NCBI RefSeq assembly: GCF_001766835.1
Contig: NZ_LKEU01000044.1
Span: 1 to 64,000 of the forward strand
Length of the DNA: 64,000 nucleotides
Reading direction: 5' to 3'
DNA from: Acetobacterium wieringae
GTDB taxonomy: Bacteria > Bacillota > Clostridia > Eubacteriales > Eubacteriaceae
The translations under genes and the position numbers were made by a program. Under the pieces are notes generated by a model, which was given only the letters and a program-made list of their open reading frames with translations, did not search any database and had not been told where the DNA came from. Below, one piece after another: positions 33,583 to 41,766 of the stretch. Position 1 is the first letter of the stretch, and the number at the start of each line of letters is the position of its first letter.

Positions 33583-35193
33583 CTAAATATTTCCTTTCAT
33601 TGGCCATTTTATCTCCGCTCCATCTTTAAACCGAAAGTTGACTTCATCCTTGGAGAGAACAACCATCTCTAAAACAGTCCGACGCCAGAGGGTTTCATCA
33701 AATTCTGTGAGTAGCTGGTCGCGTTTTTCAAGAATATCCAGAAAGGCATGAATCTGATTCTTCTGGGCCTCCCGTTTTCTGATTTCTTCGGTTAAGGCCA
33801 TATGGCGATTGCGAAGTTTATCATAGCTCTCAGCATAGGTGTTGTACCGGCGCTGGTATTCCTCCTGGTCCATCGCTACCCGGGTGTTTTCACTGACAAA
33901 GGCATCCACCATTATTTCAATGGAGCTGCATTCTTCATCAACTTGCTTCAGTTCTTCTTTTAAGTCCTGACAATCTGTCAGCTTATCAAGCATAAGGCGG
34001 TAATTCTCAAAAATCTCTGCTTTATTTTTAATGAGGTGATTCATGACTTCCACGAATAGTTTTTTAATGGTTTCATCATATAAGTGCGGTGTGTTGCATT
34101 TGTCTTTTTCCTTAAACTTGTTATTACACTGCCAGACAGTATGCTGATATTTGCTACCAGAATGCCAGACTTTGCTGCCATAGGCACTGCCACAATCGCC
34201 GCAAATAATCCGGCTGGAGAAACAACTTTGACAAGCTGTATAACCGCCTTTTGATTTTCTTCTAGCAAATTCTTCCTGTACCAGGCCAAAGGTTTCTGGT
34301 GGAATGATGGCTGGGTGACTATTTTCAACATAATATTGGGGAACTTCCCCTTCATTGGTTTTCATTTTTTTTGTCAAAAAGTCAGTGGTGTAGCGTTTTT
34401 GTAAAACCGCGTCGCCTTTATATTTCTCATTTTTAAGAATGCTGATTACCGTTGACACTGGCCATTTTTGTCTTTTCGTTGGGCTTAAAATTTTTAATGC
34501 CATCAGCTGTTTGGCAATGGATGAAGGGGTATGTCCTTCCAGAAAAAGCTTATAAATGAGTCGGATTGTCGTTGCTTCTTCCTCAACAATCTGTGGCAGT
34601 CCATTCTCCCCTTTTACATATCCTAAGAAACTCTTGTAAGGTAGGGAAATATTTCCGTCGGAAAAACTTTTTCTTTTCCCCCACGTCACATTTTCTGAAA
34701 TTGAGCGGCTTTCGTCTTGAGCCAAACTCGACATTATGGCGATCAATAGCTCCCCTTTGCTATCGAGAGTGTAAATATTTTCTTTCTCAAAGTAGATTTC
34801 GATGTTTTTTTCTTTCAGTAATCGAACATTTGTCAGCGTGTCAACTGTATTTCTGGCAAATCGAGAAACTGATTTGGTAACAATTAAATCGATCTTTCCA
34901 TCCAGCGCATCCTTAATCATGCGATTGAAGCCATCACGCTTTTTGGTACTCGTTGCTGAAATACCCTCATCCGTATAAACTTCTACAAATTCCCATTCCG
35001 GCTTGTCTTTTATATACTTCGTGTAATAATCCAGCTGAGCTTCAAAACTGCTTTGCTGTTCTTCTAAATTAGTTGATACTCTGGCATATGCAGCCACCCG
35101 CTTTTTTCTGGAAGGCTTTTCATCGATCTGCATAAACAATTCAGGAGTTGCCGGAATAACCGTTACGGATCTTATATTTCTTGCACCATTCAA
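33583..35193 (-). CDS. Serine recombinase B, 536 aa
   Basis: Resolvase catalytic domain at ~32-175 (VAAYARVSTN with nucleophile Ser40; TKSVSRFARNTVDTL), recombinase domain ~190-300, zinc ribbon CGDCGSAYGSK with later cysteines, then a coiled coil. A TTG start at 35193 with GAAAGGGGG upstream is used; it overlaps the previous recombinase stop by 4 bp. It is the last gene of the prophage, next to the split UroD gene, so it probably catalyses integration or excision together with recombinase A. Confidence 0.88.
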   Translation of the reverse strand: MNGARNIRSVTVIPATPELFMQIDEKPSRKKRVAAYARVSTNLEEQQSSFEAQLDYYTKYIKDKPEWEFVEVYTDEGISATSTKKRDGFNRMIKDALDGKIDLIVTKSVSRFARNTVDTLTNVRLLKEKNIEIYFEKENIYTLDSKGELLIAIMSSLAQDESRSISENVTWGKRKSFSDGNISLPYKSFLGYVKGENGLPQIVEEEATTIRLIYKLFLEGHTPSSIAKQLMALKILSPTKRQKWPVSTVISILKNEKYKGDAVLQKRYTTDFLTKKMKTNEGEVPQYYVENSHPAIIPPETFGLVQEEFARRKSKGGYTACQSCFSSRIICGDCGSAYGSKVWHSGSKYQHTVWQCNNKFKEKDKCNTPHLYDETIKKLFVEVMNHLIKNKAEIFENYRLMLDKLTDCQDLKEELKQVDEECSSIEIMVDAFVSENTRVAMDQEEYQRRYNTYAESYDKLRNRHMALTEEIRKREAQKNQIHAFLDILEKRDQLLTEFDETLWRRTVLEMVVLSKDEVNFRFKDGAEIKWPMKGNI

Positions 35194-36497
35194 TTTGCCA
35201 GCCCCCTTTCCATTATCAGACTTTGTCGTTTTCTGGCTTCCTGTCGCTTCTTCTCATCCCAGCTGTCTTTTCTTGATTTATTATGCCATCCTTTTTCGAC
35301 GGTATCTCCGTTGTGAAAAACAAATTTCAATTTAAAATCATCCGGCACCCGGATCTCTTTGATCTGCTGATGAAAAATTTCTTCATCAAACGGGTCAAGC
35401 CCTAAGACTTCGGCTGAAACCTGCATGAGTATTACTTCGGGAATCTGCTTGGTATGACAGACTGATTTTCCAAAGTGCAGAAAGGTTCTGCAATTCCAAT
35501 ACACATACCCATGGGTTGGTTTCCGGTTGTAGTGTTTTCCGCATTTGTCACAGACTATTTTTTCAGTAAAAGCATAAACGGCCTTCTCTTTCTTCCCTGA
35601 TGTTTTTCGCTTTGATGCTAATAAAACCTGCGCTTTGTCAAAGGTCTCTTGATCGATGATGGCCGGATGGGTATTTTCGGCGTAATACTTTGGCAACTGC
35701 CCCCAATTGGTAATTAACTTTTTTGTCAAATGGTCTGAAACATATTTTTTCTGCGCAAGCGAGTTTCCAGCATACTTCTCATTTTTTAATATCTCTCCGA
35801 CCCGCTCCGCCGTCCAGATTCCGTCTCTGATTCTTTTAACATTTAATTCTCTGAGCTTTTTAGCAATCTGGGTACATCCCATTCCACCAAGGTAATCATC
35901 AAAAATCATTCGGACAATCTGGGCCTGTTCTTCATCAATCTCTATCAGACCCCTAGAAATCCGATAACCATACATAAACCGAAGGTTAACCAACTCCCCT
36001 TCCAGAAAACCCTTGCGGATACGCCATTTGCAGTTCTCGCTGACCGACAAACTTTCCGCCTGCGCAAAAGAAGCGAGGATAGTGAGCATCAACTCACCAT
36101 CCCCGCTTAGGCTGTAAATATTTTCTTTTTCAAAATAGACTTCAATATTAAGGCTACTTAGTTCCCGGACCACTTCTAACAATGTCACAGTATTTCGTGC
36201 AAACCGTGAGATCGACTTGGTGATAATCAGATCTATTTTTTTATTCCGACAATCTGTCAGCATTTTTTGAAACTCAGCGCGATTATCTTTGGTGCCCGTT
36301 GCTGCTTCATCGGCATAAACACCGGCATACTGCCAATCCAGCCGACTTTGAATGGTTTCACTGTAATGGCTAATCTGAGCAGATAACGAATGAAGCATGG
36401 CATCTTTTCCGCTACTAACTCTGGCGTAAGCTGCTACCCGCTTTTTCACCGGTAGCTTGATTGCGACAGGATCAATTTTAATAACTTTTCGCATCAT
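35190..36497 (-). CDS. Serine recombinase A, 435 aa
   Basis: ATG 36497 is chosen for AAAGGAG eight bases upstream. Catalytic domain: VAAYARVSSGKD (Ser28) and TKSISRFARNTVTLL. The recombinase domain (about 175-280) and zinc ribbon CDKCGKHYNRK follow; the C-terminus is shorter than in recombinase B and lacks the long coiled coil. Its leader contains a member of the phage promoter family (36517-36551). Translationally coupled tandem serine recombinases recall CcrA/CcrB pairs. Confidence 0.88.
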   Translation of the reverse strand: MMRKVIKIDPVAIKLPVKKRVAAYARVSSGKDAMLHSLSAQISHYSETIQSRLDWQYAGVYADEAATGTKDNRAEFQKMLTDCRNKKIDLIITKSISRFARNTVTLLEVVRELSSLNIEVYFEKENIYSLSGDGELMLTILASFAQAESLSVSENCKWRIRKGFLEGELVNLRFMYGYRISRGLIEIDEEQAQIVRMIFDDYLGGMGCTQIAKKLRELNVKRIRDGIWTAERVGEILKNEKYAGNSLAQKKYVSDHLTKKLITNWGQLPKYYAENTHPAIIDQETFDKAQVLLASKRKTSGKKEKAVYAFTEKIVCDKCGKHYNRKPTHGYVYWNCRTFLHFGKSVCHTKQIPEVILMQVSAEVLGLDPFDEEIFHQQIKEIRVPDDFKLKFVFHNGDTVEKGWHNKSRKDSWDEKKRQEARKRQSLIMERGLAN

Positions 36498-36516
36498 TTT
36501 GTCACTCCTTTCTACC

Positions 36517-36551
36517 TGTGATGTTAGCTCTGATTTTGATACAAAGCAAGT
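36517..36551 (-). promoter_or_regulatory. Phage promoter family, copy 4 (recombinase operon)
   Basis: On the minus strand it begins ACTTGCT and ends with ACA 35 bases later, with AGAGCTAACAT in the -10 region. It matches three copies at 56906-56941, 58407-58443 and 59655-59691. TTGCTT would be the -35 box. Confidence 0.5.
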
Positions 36552-36561
36552 CATTAAGCCA

Positions 36562-36717
36562 TTATAAGCTCGAAATAATGGGCTGATATTTTTCCAGAAG
36601 CATCGTATCGAGGCGGTCAAACTCTTCCTTTGTGATAAGACCTTTACTCATCAGTTCTTTTGATAATATGACTGAAATGCGATAGTTTTTTTCCTGTTCC
36701 AGTTGATCTTTTGTCAT
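36562..36717 (-). CDS. Small SHOCT-like protein, 51 aa
   Basis: ATG at 36717, TAA at 36562-36564. The C-terminal half, LMSKGLITKEEFDRLDTMLL, has the SHOCT pattern (short helix, G-x-I-T-x-E-E-F). The start overlaps the upstream HTH gene stop by 4 bp (ATGA), so the two are translationally coupled. Its conserved place between an HTH gene and serine recombinases suggests a recombination accessory factor; this is inference. Confidence 0.65.
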   Translation of the reverse strand: MTKDQLEQEKNYRISVILSKELMSKGLITKEEFDRLDTMLLEKYQPIISSL

Positions 36718-37139
36718 GGTGTCTCCTCAACTTTTTCTTTAAACCGATATTGGATATAACAGGCATGGCTGCAAAATTTTCGCTTTGAATTGCCATAGCT
36801 TTTAAAACTTTTACCGCAGCCATGGCAAACTAGGGCATAATATGCTTTTCTCTGGATGTGGGCATCATTGGCTTTCCACCAGAGTCTGCGGCATTCTTCA
36901 GTACAAAACTTTTTATGCTTTCCCTTGGAACCTTGTTTGATGGGCTTCCCACAGTGTTTACAAACATCTTTTTCATCTAAGACACCAGTTGTTTTCTTTG
37001 CCATGGTCTTTCCGAGATTATGGCGTCTGCAATAGGACTTAATGGTGTTTTCAGAAATATTGAGTTCACTAGAAATTTGCGAATAGCTAATACCCAAGAG
37101 CCGCATTTCATGGATTCGATCTTTTTCTGCAGTAGTCAT
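36714..37139 (-). CDS. HTH plus zinc-finger DNA-binding protein, 141 aa
   Basis: Start at ATG 37139 (MTTAEKDRIHEMR) after TTGGAGGA. Residues ~1-45 are a sigma-70 region 4/resolvase-like HTH (GISYSQISSELNISENTIKS). Two C-x2-C clusters follow: CKHCGKPIKQ with CTEECRRLWW, and CHGCGKSFKSYG with CSHACYIQY. It probably binds DNA near the recombinases, as regulator or directionality factor. Confidence 0.72.
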   Translation of the reverse strand: MTTAEKDRIHEMRLLGISYSQISSELNISENTIKSYCRRHNLGKTMAKKTTGVLDEKDVCKHCGKPIKQGSKGKHKKFCTEECRRLWWKANDAHIQRKAYYALVCHGCGKSFKSYGNSKRKFCSHACYIQYRFKEKVEETP

Positions 37140-37152
37140 TCTTTCCTCCAAT

Positions 37153-37197
37153 AAAAAAACAGAGGCGATGCTCACTGACCATTTCCTCTGTTTTTGT
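37153..37197 (-). terminator. Terminator after the holin gene
   Basis: AACAGAGG (37158-37165) pairs with CCTCTGTT (37185-37192). On the minus strand a run of seven T residues follows the stem. It separates the late lysis gene from the recombinase cassette, so the latter likely has its own control. Confidence 0.8.
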
Positions 37198-37206
37198 TTT
37201 TAAATC

Positions 37207-37713
37207 TTAGCTGTTACTACTTCCGGTTTCATTGCCCGACTTTTTATCTTCTGTATCAGATTGAATTTTACCTTCAGATTCATTCTCCATCTGGGTGCGG
37301 ATATTCTGGGTCAGCTTTTCTAAGAATGGTGGAAAATTCACATTCATATCCTTCATGTTTTCTAAAATGCTGATGATCTCATTACAGATCAGCCAAACCG
37401 CCACAAATGACGCAATAACAAAATTGACTTTTGCATCGACGCCAATATACTGACTGGCATAGAGTAAGGTGTAATCGAGAATCGCACCCACGGCAATCAG
37501 ATAAAACAGGCAGACTTTTTTCATGATGCCCTGAAAGCCTTTGTAGCTTGAGATCTTATTACCCCGGTACTTGGCTGCTGCCAGTCCGGTGATATAATCA
37601 AAGGTAGCCAGGACAAAAAGCAAGATGACAGGCACGGCCAACATCCCCAACCAACCGGAAAGGGCTGTGAAGGCCACGGCGACAACTAATTTAATCTTAT
37701 CTAGATATTCCAT
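37207..37713 (-). CDS. Phage holin, family 4-like, 168 aa
   Basis: Four hydrophobic segments (about 8-24, 24-42, 70-90 and 98-118) and the motif DYITGLAAAKYRGNKISSYKG identify the toxin-secretion/phage-lysis holin family. The C-terminal ~45 residues are polar, acidic and Ser/Asn-rich. It forms membrane lesions for lysis. Unusually, the amidase lies 18 kb away, between the terminase genes and the cassette. A UUCG terminator lies upstream, so holin has a separate transcript start or depends on read-through. Confidence 0.88.
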   Translation of the reverse strand: MEYLDKIKLVVAVAFTALSGWLGMLAVPVILLFVLATFDYITGLAAAKYRGNKISSYKGFQGIMKKVCLFYLIAVGAILDYTLLYASQYIGVDAKVNFVIASFVAVWLICNEIISILENMKDMNVNFPPFLEKLTQNIRTQMENESEGKIQSDTEDKKSGNETGSSNS

Positions 37714-37748
37714 TATTCTTGTTCTCCTTTAAATGTATTTTTCTCTAT

Positions 37749-37770
37749 AAAAAAAAGCCCGAAGGCTTTA
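37749..37770 (-). terminator. UUCG-tetraloop terminator after the Kelch fibre gene
   Basis: On the minus strand AAAGCC-TTCG-GGCTTT is followed by at least five further T residues, 10 bp after the Kelch gene stop. It is a compact, classical intrinsic terminator of the late structural operon. Confidence 0.85.
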
Positions 37771-37778
37771 CAATTGTT

Positions 37779-39107
37779 TTAGATCAGATTCCACTGAGCG
37801 TTATTATAATAGTAGGCTTCGACCTTTTGCGCTTTGTTGTTGGCATCGCCTTTAAACACATTTGATACTGGCAGTTTTATGTCAATGCCATTCTGGTTAA
37901 AGAGTGCAATCCGATGACCTGATGTGAGACTGGAAATCAGCAGATGGTTCGATTCCAGGGCGACCTCAGTGGTTGTTATAAATGCAGCATTTGCTAAACT
38001 ACTGCCGCAAAAATAGAAGATGTTGGTTCCATGAGAAACAATACTACCTTCAGTAAAACCCCAAGCCAGACCGCTTGAAACCGTTGAAAGAGTATTTGTC
38101 AGGGAATCCAGCTTAAAAATATTTTTGTCCCAATAAATATAAATATCCGTACCAACAACGGCGGCTCGACACCTTGTATATGCTGCTGGTAAATATGCCA
38201 CGATCGTATAGGTATCGAGAAGGGTATCATATTTAGTAATCCTATTTGTTGAAGTACCACTTGAATTTCGACCACCGATCAGGTATATATCCGTACCAAT
38301 AACCGCGGTACCTGCTTCAATATAATGATTAGTTGGTGCCGTAATCATGGTAAATGTCTGTGATACCGTATCAAAGTAATACGCTTTTGTGACAATATTG
38401 GAGTTTGAAAAACTGGTTGAATTATAGCCGCCAAATAGATAGATCCGGGTTCCAACTGTCGCATAGGCAAATGACTGCCAGCCATGATTGCCATCATTAG
38501 TAATGGCAACCGCTAGCTTTGTCATCGTTTTTTCAAGGATATCATATTTGTATATGTCCAGTGACATGGTTGAATACTTTAGTCCGCCCAATAAATAGAT
38601 GAAATCGCCAACCAGCCCCGTAGCTGCATATCTAAAGTAATTGGATGGCATCGCCACCCCCGTTGATACGGTTACGAGGGTATCCAGGTTATAAGTCAGG
38701 ATCTTAGGACTCATGGTATAACCCCCTAAGAGATAAACCAGATTACCAACCCGCTCAGCACAACCCCCGACACCACTGACAATTTCATTGGTGGAAGCAT
38801 CAAGGATATCATTCACCCGGGTAGTTGAATTGAGGACACTGGAAATTTCACAGTCCAGTTTGATATTGGCTACCTGAGTGGTTTTGACCCATAGCTTTGT
38901 GGTATCTTCTGGAGCGACATCCCCAAAATGAATATTAAACTCCGCACTGGCCGGGGTGCCAATCAGCAGACCATCAATCAGTCCTGAATAGCTATTAGTG
39001 GGGGTCCCGGATGGAATAGCGACACCTTTACCGACCAGTGCGGTTTTAATATTGGAAAGATCAGTGATGGCCGTTTGAATATTTTCACTTAAGGTTTTAG
39101 TTGCCAT
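37779..39107 (-). CDS. Kelch-repeat tail fibre/receptor-binding protein, 442 aa
   Basis: Residues ~1-70 form a helical attachment region (NIQTAITDLSNIKTALVGKG). Residues ~95-385 hold about six Kelch motifs, seen as VGNLVYLLGGY, VGDFIYLLGGL, VGTRIYLFGGY, IGTDIYLIGGR, VGTDIYIYW and HGTNIFYFCG, predicting a beta-propeller. The tail may be an attachment or capping domain. It overlaps the collagen-like gene by 11 bp. Propeller plus collagen stalk suits host receptor binding at the tail tip. Confidence 0.75.
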   Translation of the reverse strand: MATKTLSENIQTAITDLSNIKTALVGKGVAIPSGTPTNSYSGLIDGLLIGTPASAEFNIHFGDVAPEDTTKLWVKTTQVANIKLDCEISSVLNSTTRVNDILDASTNEIVSGVGGCAERVGNLVYLLGGYTMSPKILTYNLDTLVTVSTGVAMPSNYFRYAATGLVGDFIYLLGGLKYSTMSLDIYKYDILEKTMTKLAVAITNDGNHGWQSFAYATVGTRIYLFGGYNSTSFSNSNIVTKAYYFDTVSQTFTMITAPTNHYIEAGTAVIGTDIYLIGGRNSSGTSTNRITKYDTLLDTYTIVAYLPAAYTRCRAAVVGTDIYIYWDKNIFKLDSLTNTLSTVSSGLAWGFTEGSIVSHGTNIFYFCGSSLANAAFITTTEVALESNHLLISSLTSGHRIALFNQNGIDIKLPVSNVFKGDANNKAQKVEAYYYNNAQWNLI

Positions 39108-40767
39108 TTAACGCTCCTTCCAATTGATCATTGAGGGTGCCAAGTTGGGTTGTGATAGATGTAATAGCAGATTCAGCTGCGTCCAGCCGTGTCCCTAAAG
39201 GATTAAACCAGGCGGCTTGATCGGCTGCAGTGAAATAGTCCACGCCCTTTACCGGTGAATAACCGGCAGCACCCGCTGGTCCAATTGGACCTACATCACC
39301 AGTAGCGCCCTTTTCACCTGGAATACCTTGAATCCCTTGCTCGCCAATCGGTCCTTGAATTCCGGGATCACCCGGATCGCCTTTGGGTCCTTGAATGCCT
39401 GGTTCCCCTTGAGGTCCAGCTTCACCGGTCAAACCCTGCAGTCCTTGGATCCCTTGATCCCCTTTTGCGCCGGGCAGACCTTGGATTCCCTCAACACCCT
39501 GGTCACCTTTCGGGCCTTGATGACCTGTTTCTCCCGTTAGACCCTGCAGTCCTTGAATTCCAGGATCACCTTGTGGTCCTGTTTCGCCGGTTAAGCCCTG
39601 GAGTCCTTGAATCCCTGGTTCACCTTTATCACCCTTGGGACCTTGAACACCTTGCTCACCCTGAGGTCCCGTTTCGCCTGTCAAGCCCTGCAAGCCTTGA
39701 ATCCCTTGATCTCCTTTAGCACCGGGCGGGCCTTGGTCACCTTTCGGGCCTTGGATCCCTGGCTCGCCTTGAGGACCAGTTTCACCGGTGAGACCCGGCA
39801 GCCCTTGAAGTCCTTGATCTCCTTTTGCGCCGGGCAGACCTTGGATTCCAGGATCGCCTTTATCGCCCTTTGGGCCTTGTTCTCCTGGTTGTCCGTCAAT
39901 GCCGGGATCGCCTTTCGGCCCTTGCAATCCGGGTTCTCCTTGAGCACCATTTTCTCCCGGTAGCCCTTGAGGGCCTTGTAACCCAGGGTCACCTTTTTCA
40001 CCAGCCGGACCTTGAATACCAATCTCGCCCTGATCTCCTTTTGGTCCTTGAATTCCCGGAATGCCCTGAACGCCCTGTGGTCCAGTCTCACCGGGTGGTC
40101 CCTGGAGCCCTTGCAATCCGGGTTCACCTTTTACCCCGGCTGGACCTTGAAGTCCAATAGCGCCTTGATCGCCTTTTGGTCCTTGAATGCCGGGCGGACC
40201 TTGCGGCCCAGCTTCACCCGGAATGCCGGGATCGCCTCTTGCACCAATAAACTCACCAGCATTGGCGCGCTCCACAACGATTAGTGCTTCACTGCTGGCA
40301 TGATCGGCTTTTTCCATTATCGATTGGGCGTCTTCACCCAGTTTTATCATTTGCTGCTCCCATTGCAAAAGGAGTGACGGTTCGATGGGCGGTTGGGGTG
40401 TATCAGCCTTAATCGATTGGTTGATGCGGATCAACCCTTTTTCACTTTGCCAGACCGGGATGCTGGGATCTGATTTACCATCCAACTGCACTTCGAAAGC
40501 CAACAGCCCGGCAGCCTGGGTTGTCGTAGCGGTCAGAATCCAGATAAAACGAACGAAATCACCATCGATTACCGGTATCATCAGAATCCGATCCGTCAAA
40601 CGACCAAGCTCGGTTTCGATATGAATATTAAAATCGGCCACGTTGAGGCCATCATTCATTCTAGGAATCTCAAATACCAAACACTGAACCAAATGATCAT
40701 ATTGACTGACGATCATCTCATCATAAAAAAGCTGCTTCTCTTTGATGGCAACCCTAAAATTTCGCAT
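39097..40767 (-). CDS. Collagen-like (Gly-X-Y) tail fibre protein, 556 aa
   Basis: ATG 40767 follows AAGGAG. Residues ~1-165 resemble BppU-type baseplate N-terminal domains (VAIKEKQLFYDEM onward) and end in a coiled coil. Residues ~180-500 are about 105 uninterrupted Gly-X-Y triplets, rich in GPQ, GPK and GLQ, which should trimerise as a stalk. Residues ~500-556 include VKGVDYFTAADQAAW and a helix. The DNA repeats are periodic but not CRISPR. Copy number of the triplets is prone to slippage, so fibre length may vary. Confidence 0.85.
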   Translation of the reverse strand: MRNFRVAIKEKQLFYDEMIVSQYDHLVQCLVFEIPRMNDGLNVADFNIHIETELGRLTDRILMIPVIDGDFVRFIWILTATTTQAAGLLAFEVQLDGKSDPSIPVWQSEKGLIRINQSIKADTPQPPIEPSLLLQWEQQMIKLGEDAQSIMEKADHASSEALIVVERANAGEFIGARGDPGIPGEAGPQGPPGIQGPKGDQGAIGLQGPAGVKGEPGLQGLQGPPGETGPQGVQGIPGIQGPKGDQGEIGIQGPAGEKGDPGLQGPQGLPGENGAQGEPGLQGPKGDPGIDGQPGEQGPKGDKGDPGIQGLPGAKGDQGLQGLPGLTGETGPQGEPGIQGPKGDQGPPGAKGDQGIQGLQGLTGETGPQGEQGVQGPKGDKGEPGIQGLQGLTGETGPQGDPGIQGLQGLTGETGHQGPKGDQGVEGIQGLPGAKGDQGIQGLQGLTGEAGPQGEPGIQGPKGDPGDPGIQGPIGEQGIQGIPGEKGATGDVGPIGPAGAAGYSPVKGVDYFTAADQAAWFNPLGTRLDAAESAITSITTQLGTLNDQLEGALNGN

Positions 40768-40785
40768 AAAATCTCCTTCCAAACT

Positions 40786-41754
40786 TTACTCCTCCTCCGA
40801 ATAATCCGGCCAGTTGGTGATGGTCTCAACCACGTCCCAATTTTTATTCAGTGCCACACTCAGTTCGCTTTGAGAAAGCTTAGCGATATTGGCGGCGCCC
40901 AAACCAATGGCCAGCTTATCTTGACCCGTACGATTGGTCAGCCCCGCCAGTACATTTCTCAGACTGCTCTTGGTTAGATTGATGCAGGGCGATAGGTCAA
41001 TGGAAATATTGACATTGACCAATTTCAACTCTTTAAGATTGGTTCGGCCCTCAAACATTCCCATTCCATATATGGCGTTGGTCATATCCAAATATGGCAC
41101 CGACACTAACGCAGCACAGCCGCCAAAAATCCCCTGCAAGCGGTAGGCGCTAAGTTTCATTGTGAATTCTTTAGGGACAGCCTGGAGCTTTCGGCATTCA
41201 TTAAAAAATCCGAGATAAAGCGCCACACTGCTATCGTCAATAAAAACGGATGCCTGGTTTAACAGATCAAAGTAGGCGATATCTGTCCAAAGACAGGGAT
41301 ACCAATCTGCACTGACACCATCAAAGCAGAAATAGGTCTCGCCATATTCAATGGTAGCAGGATAAACCCCTTGATTATTGGGGAAATACATGGTCCAGAC
41401 GACCTTGGTGGTCGGGTGCACTTCACTGACTCGGCTATTGGAATAATCCCAGATGTGTTCAACCCCTTCTGCAGCTGAATTATGATAGGTTTGTCCATCA
41501 GAGGTGACAACGGTGCCTTCTTCATAAAAGAAATCATTAACCAGATCTTTGGCATAGTGCATCCGTAGATAGCCGATTCGCCCTTGTGCTAAGGCTTCCC
41601 ATTGGCTTTTAGCCCAGACCATATCGGGGTTGGGCTGCCAATGAAAATCGCTTTCTTCCGGCCAAACCACTCGGTCATTTATCACTGCTTCGATAATCGT
41701 CAGTCCATTTGCTTTGAGGCTTTCAATCTCACGGCCGTTAAATTTAATTCCCAT
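40786..41754 (-). CDS. Tail-tip protein, possibly leucine-rich/BspA-like, 322 aa
   Basis: The N-terminus GIKFNGREIESLKANGLTI looks like a tail-attachment domain. The middle and C-terminal parts contain leucine-rich-like steps (KLQAVPKEFTMKLSAYRLQG, ALVSVPYLDMTNAIYGMGMF, NLKELKLVNVN), reminiscent of BspA repeats. It lies between the tail endopeptidase-like protein and the collagen fibre, so it is probably part of the adsorption apparatus. No precise family recognised. Confidence 0.55.
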   Translation of the reverse strand: MGIKFNGREIESLKANGLTIIEAVINDRVVWPEESDFHWQPNPDMVWAKSQWEALAQGRIGYLRMHYAKDLVNDFFYEEGTVVTSDGQTYHNSAAEGVEHIWDYSNSRVSEVHPTTKVVWTMYFPNNQGVYPATIEYGETYFCFDGVSADWYPCLWTDIAYFDLLNQASVFIDDSSVALYLGFFNECRKLQAVPKEFTMKLSAYRLQGIFGGCAALVSVPYLDMTNAIYGMGMFEGRTNLKELKLVNVNISIDLSPCINLTKSSLRNVLAGLTNRTGQDKLAIGLGAANIAKLSQSELSVALNKNWDVVETITNWPDYSEEE

Positions 41755-41766
41755 CGCTTACCTCAT

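Noticed and set aside
39300..40240. Regular short DNA repeats resembling a CRISPR array or satellite
   Set aside because: The 9-bp-based periodicity is the coding of Gly-X-Y triplets in the collagen-like fibre; no constant repeat with unique spacers exists.
39328..40284. Several plus-strand open frames of 70-118 codons
   Set aside because: They are shadows of the repetitive collagen-like gene on the other strand, with low-complexity translations and no ribosome sites.
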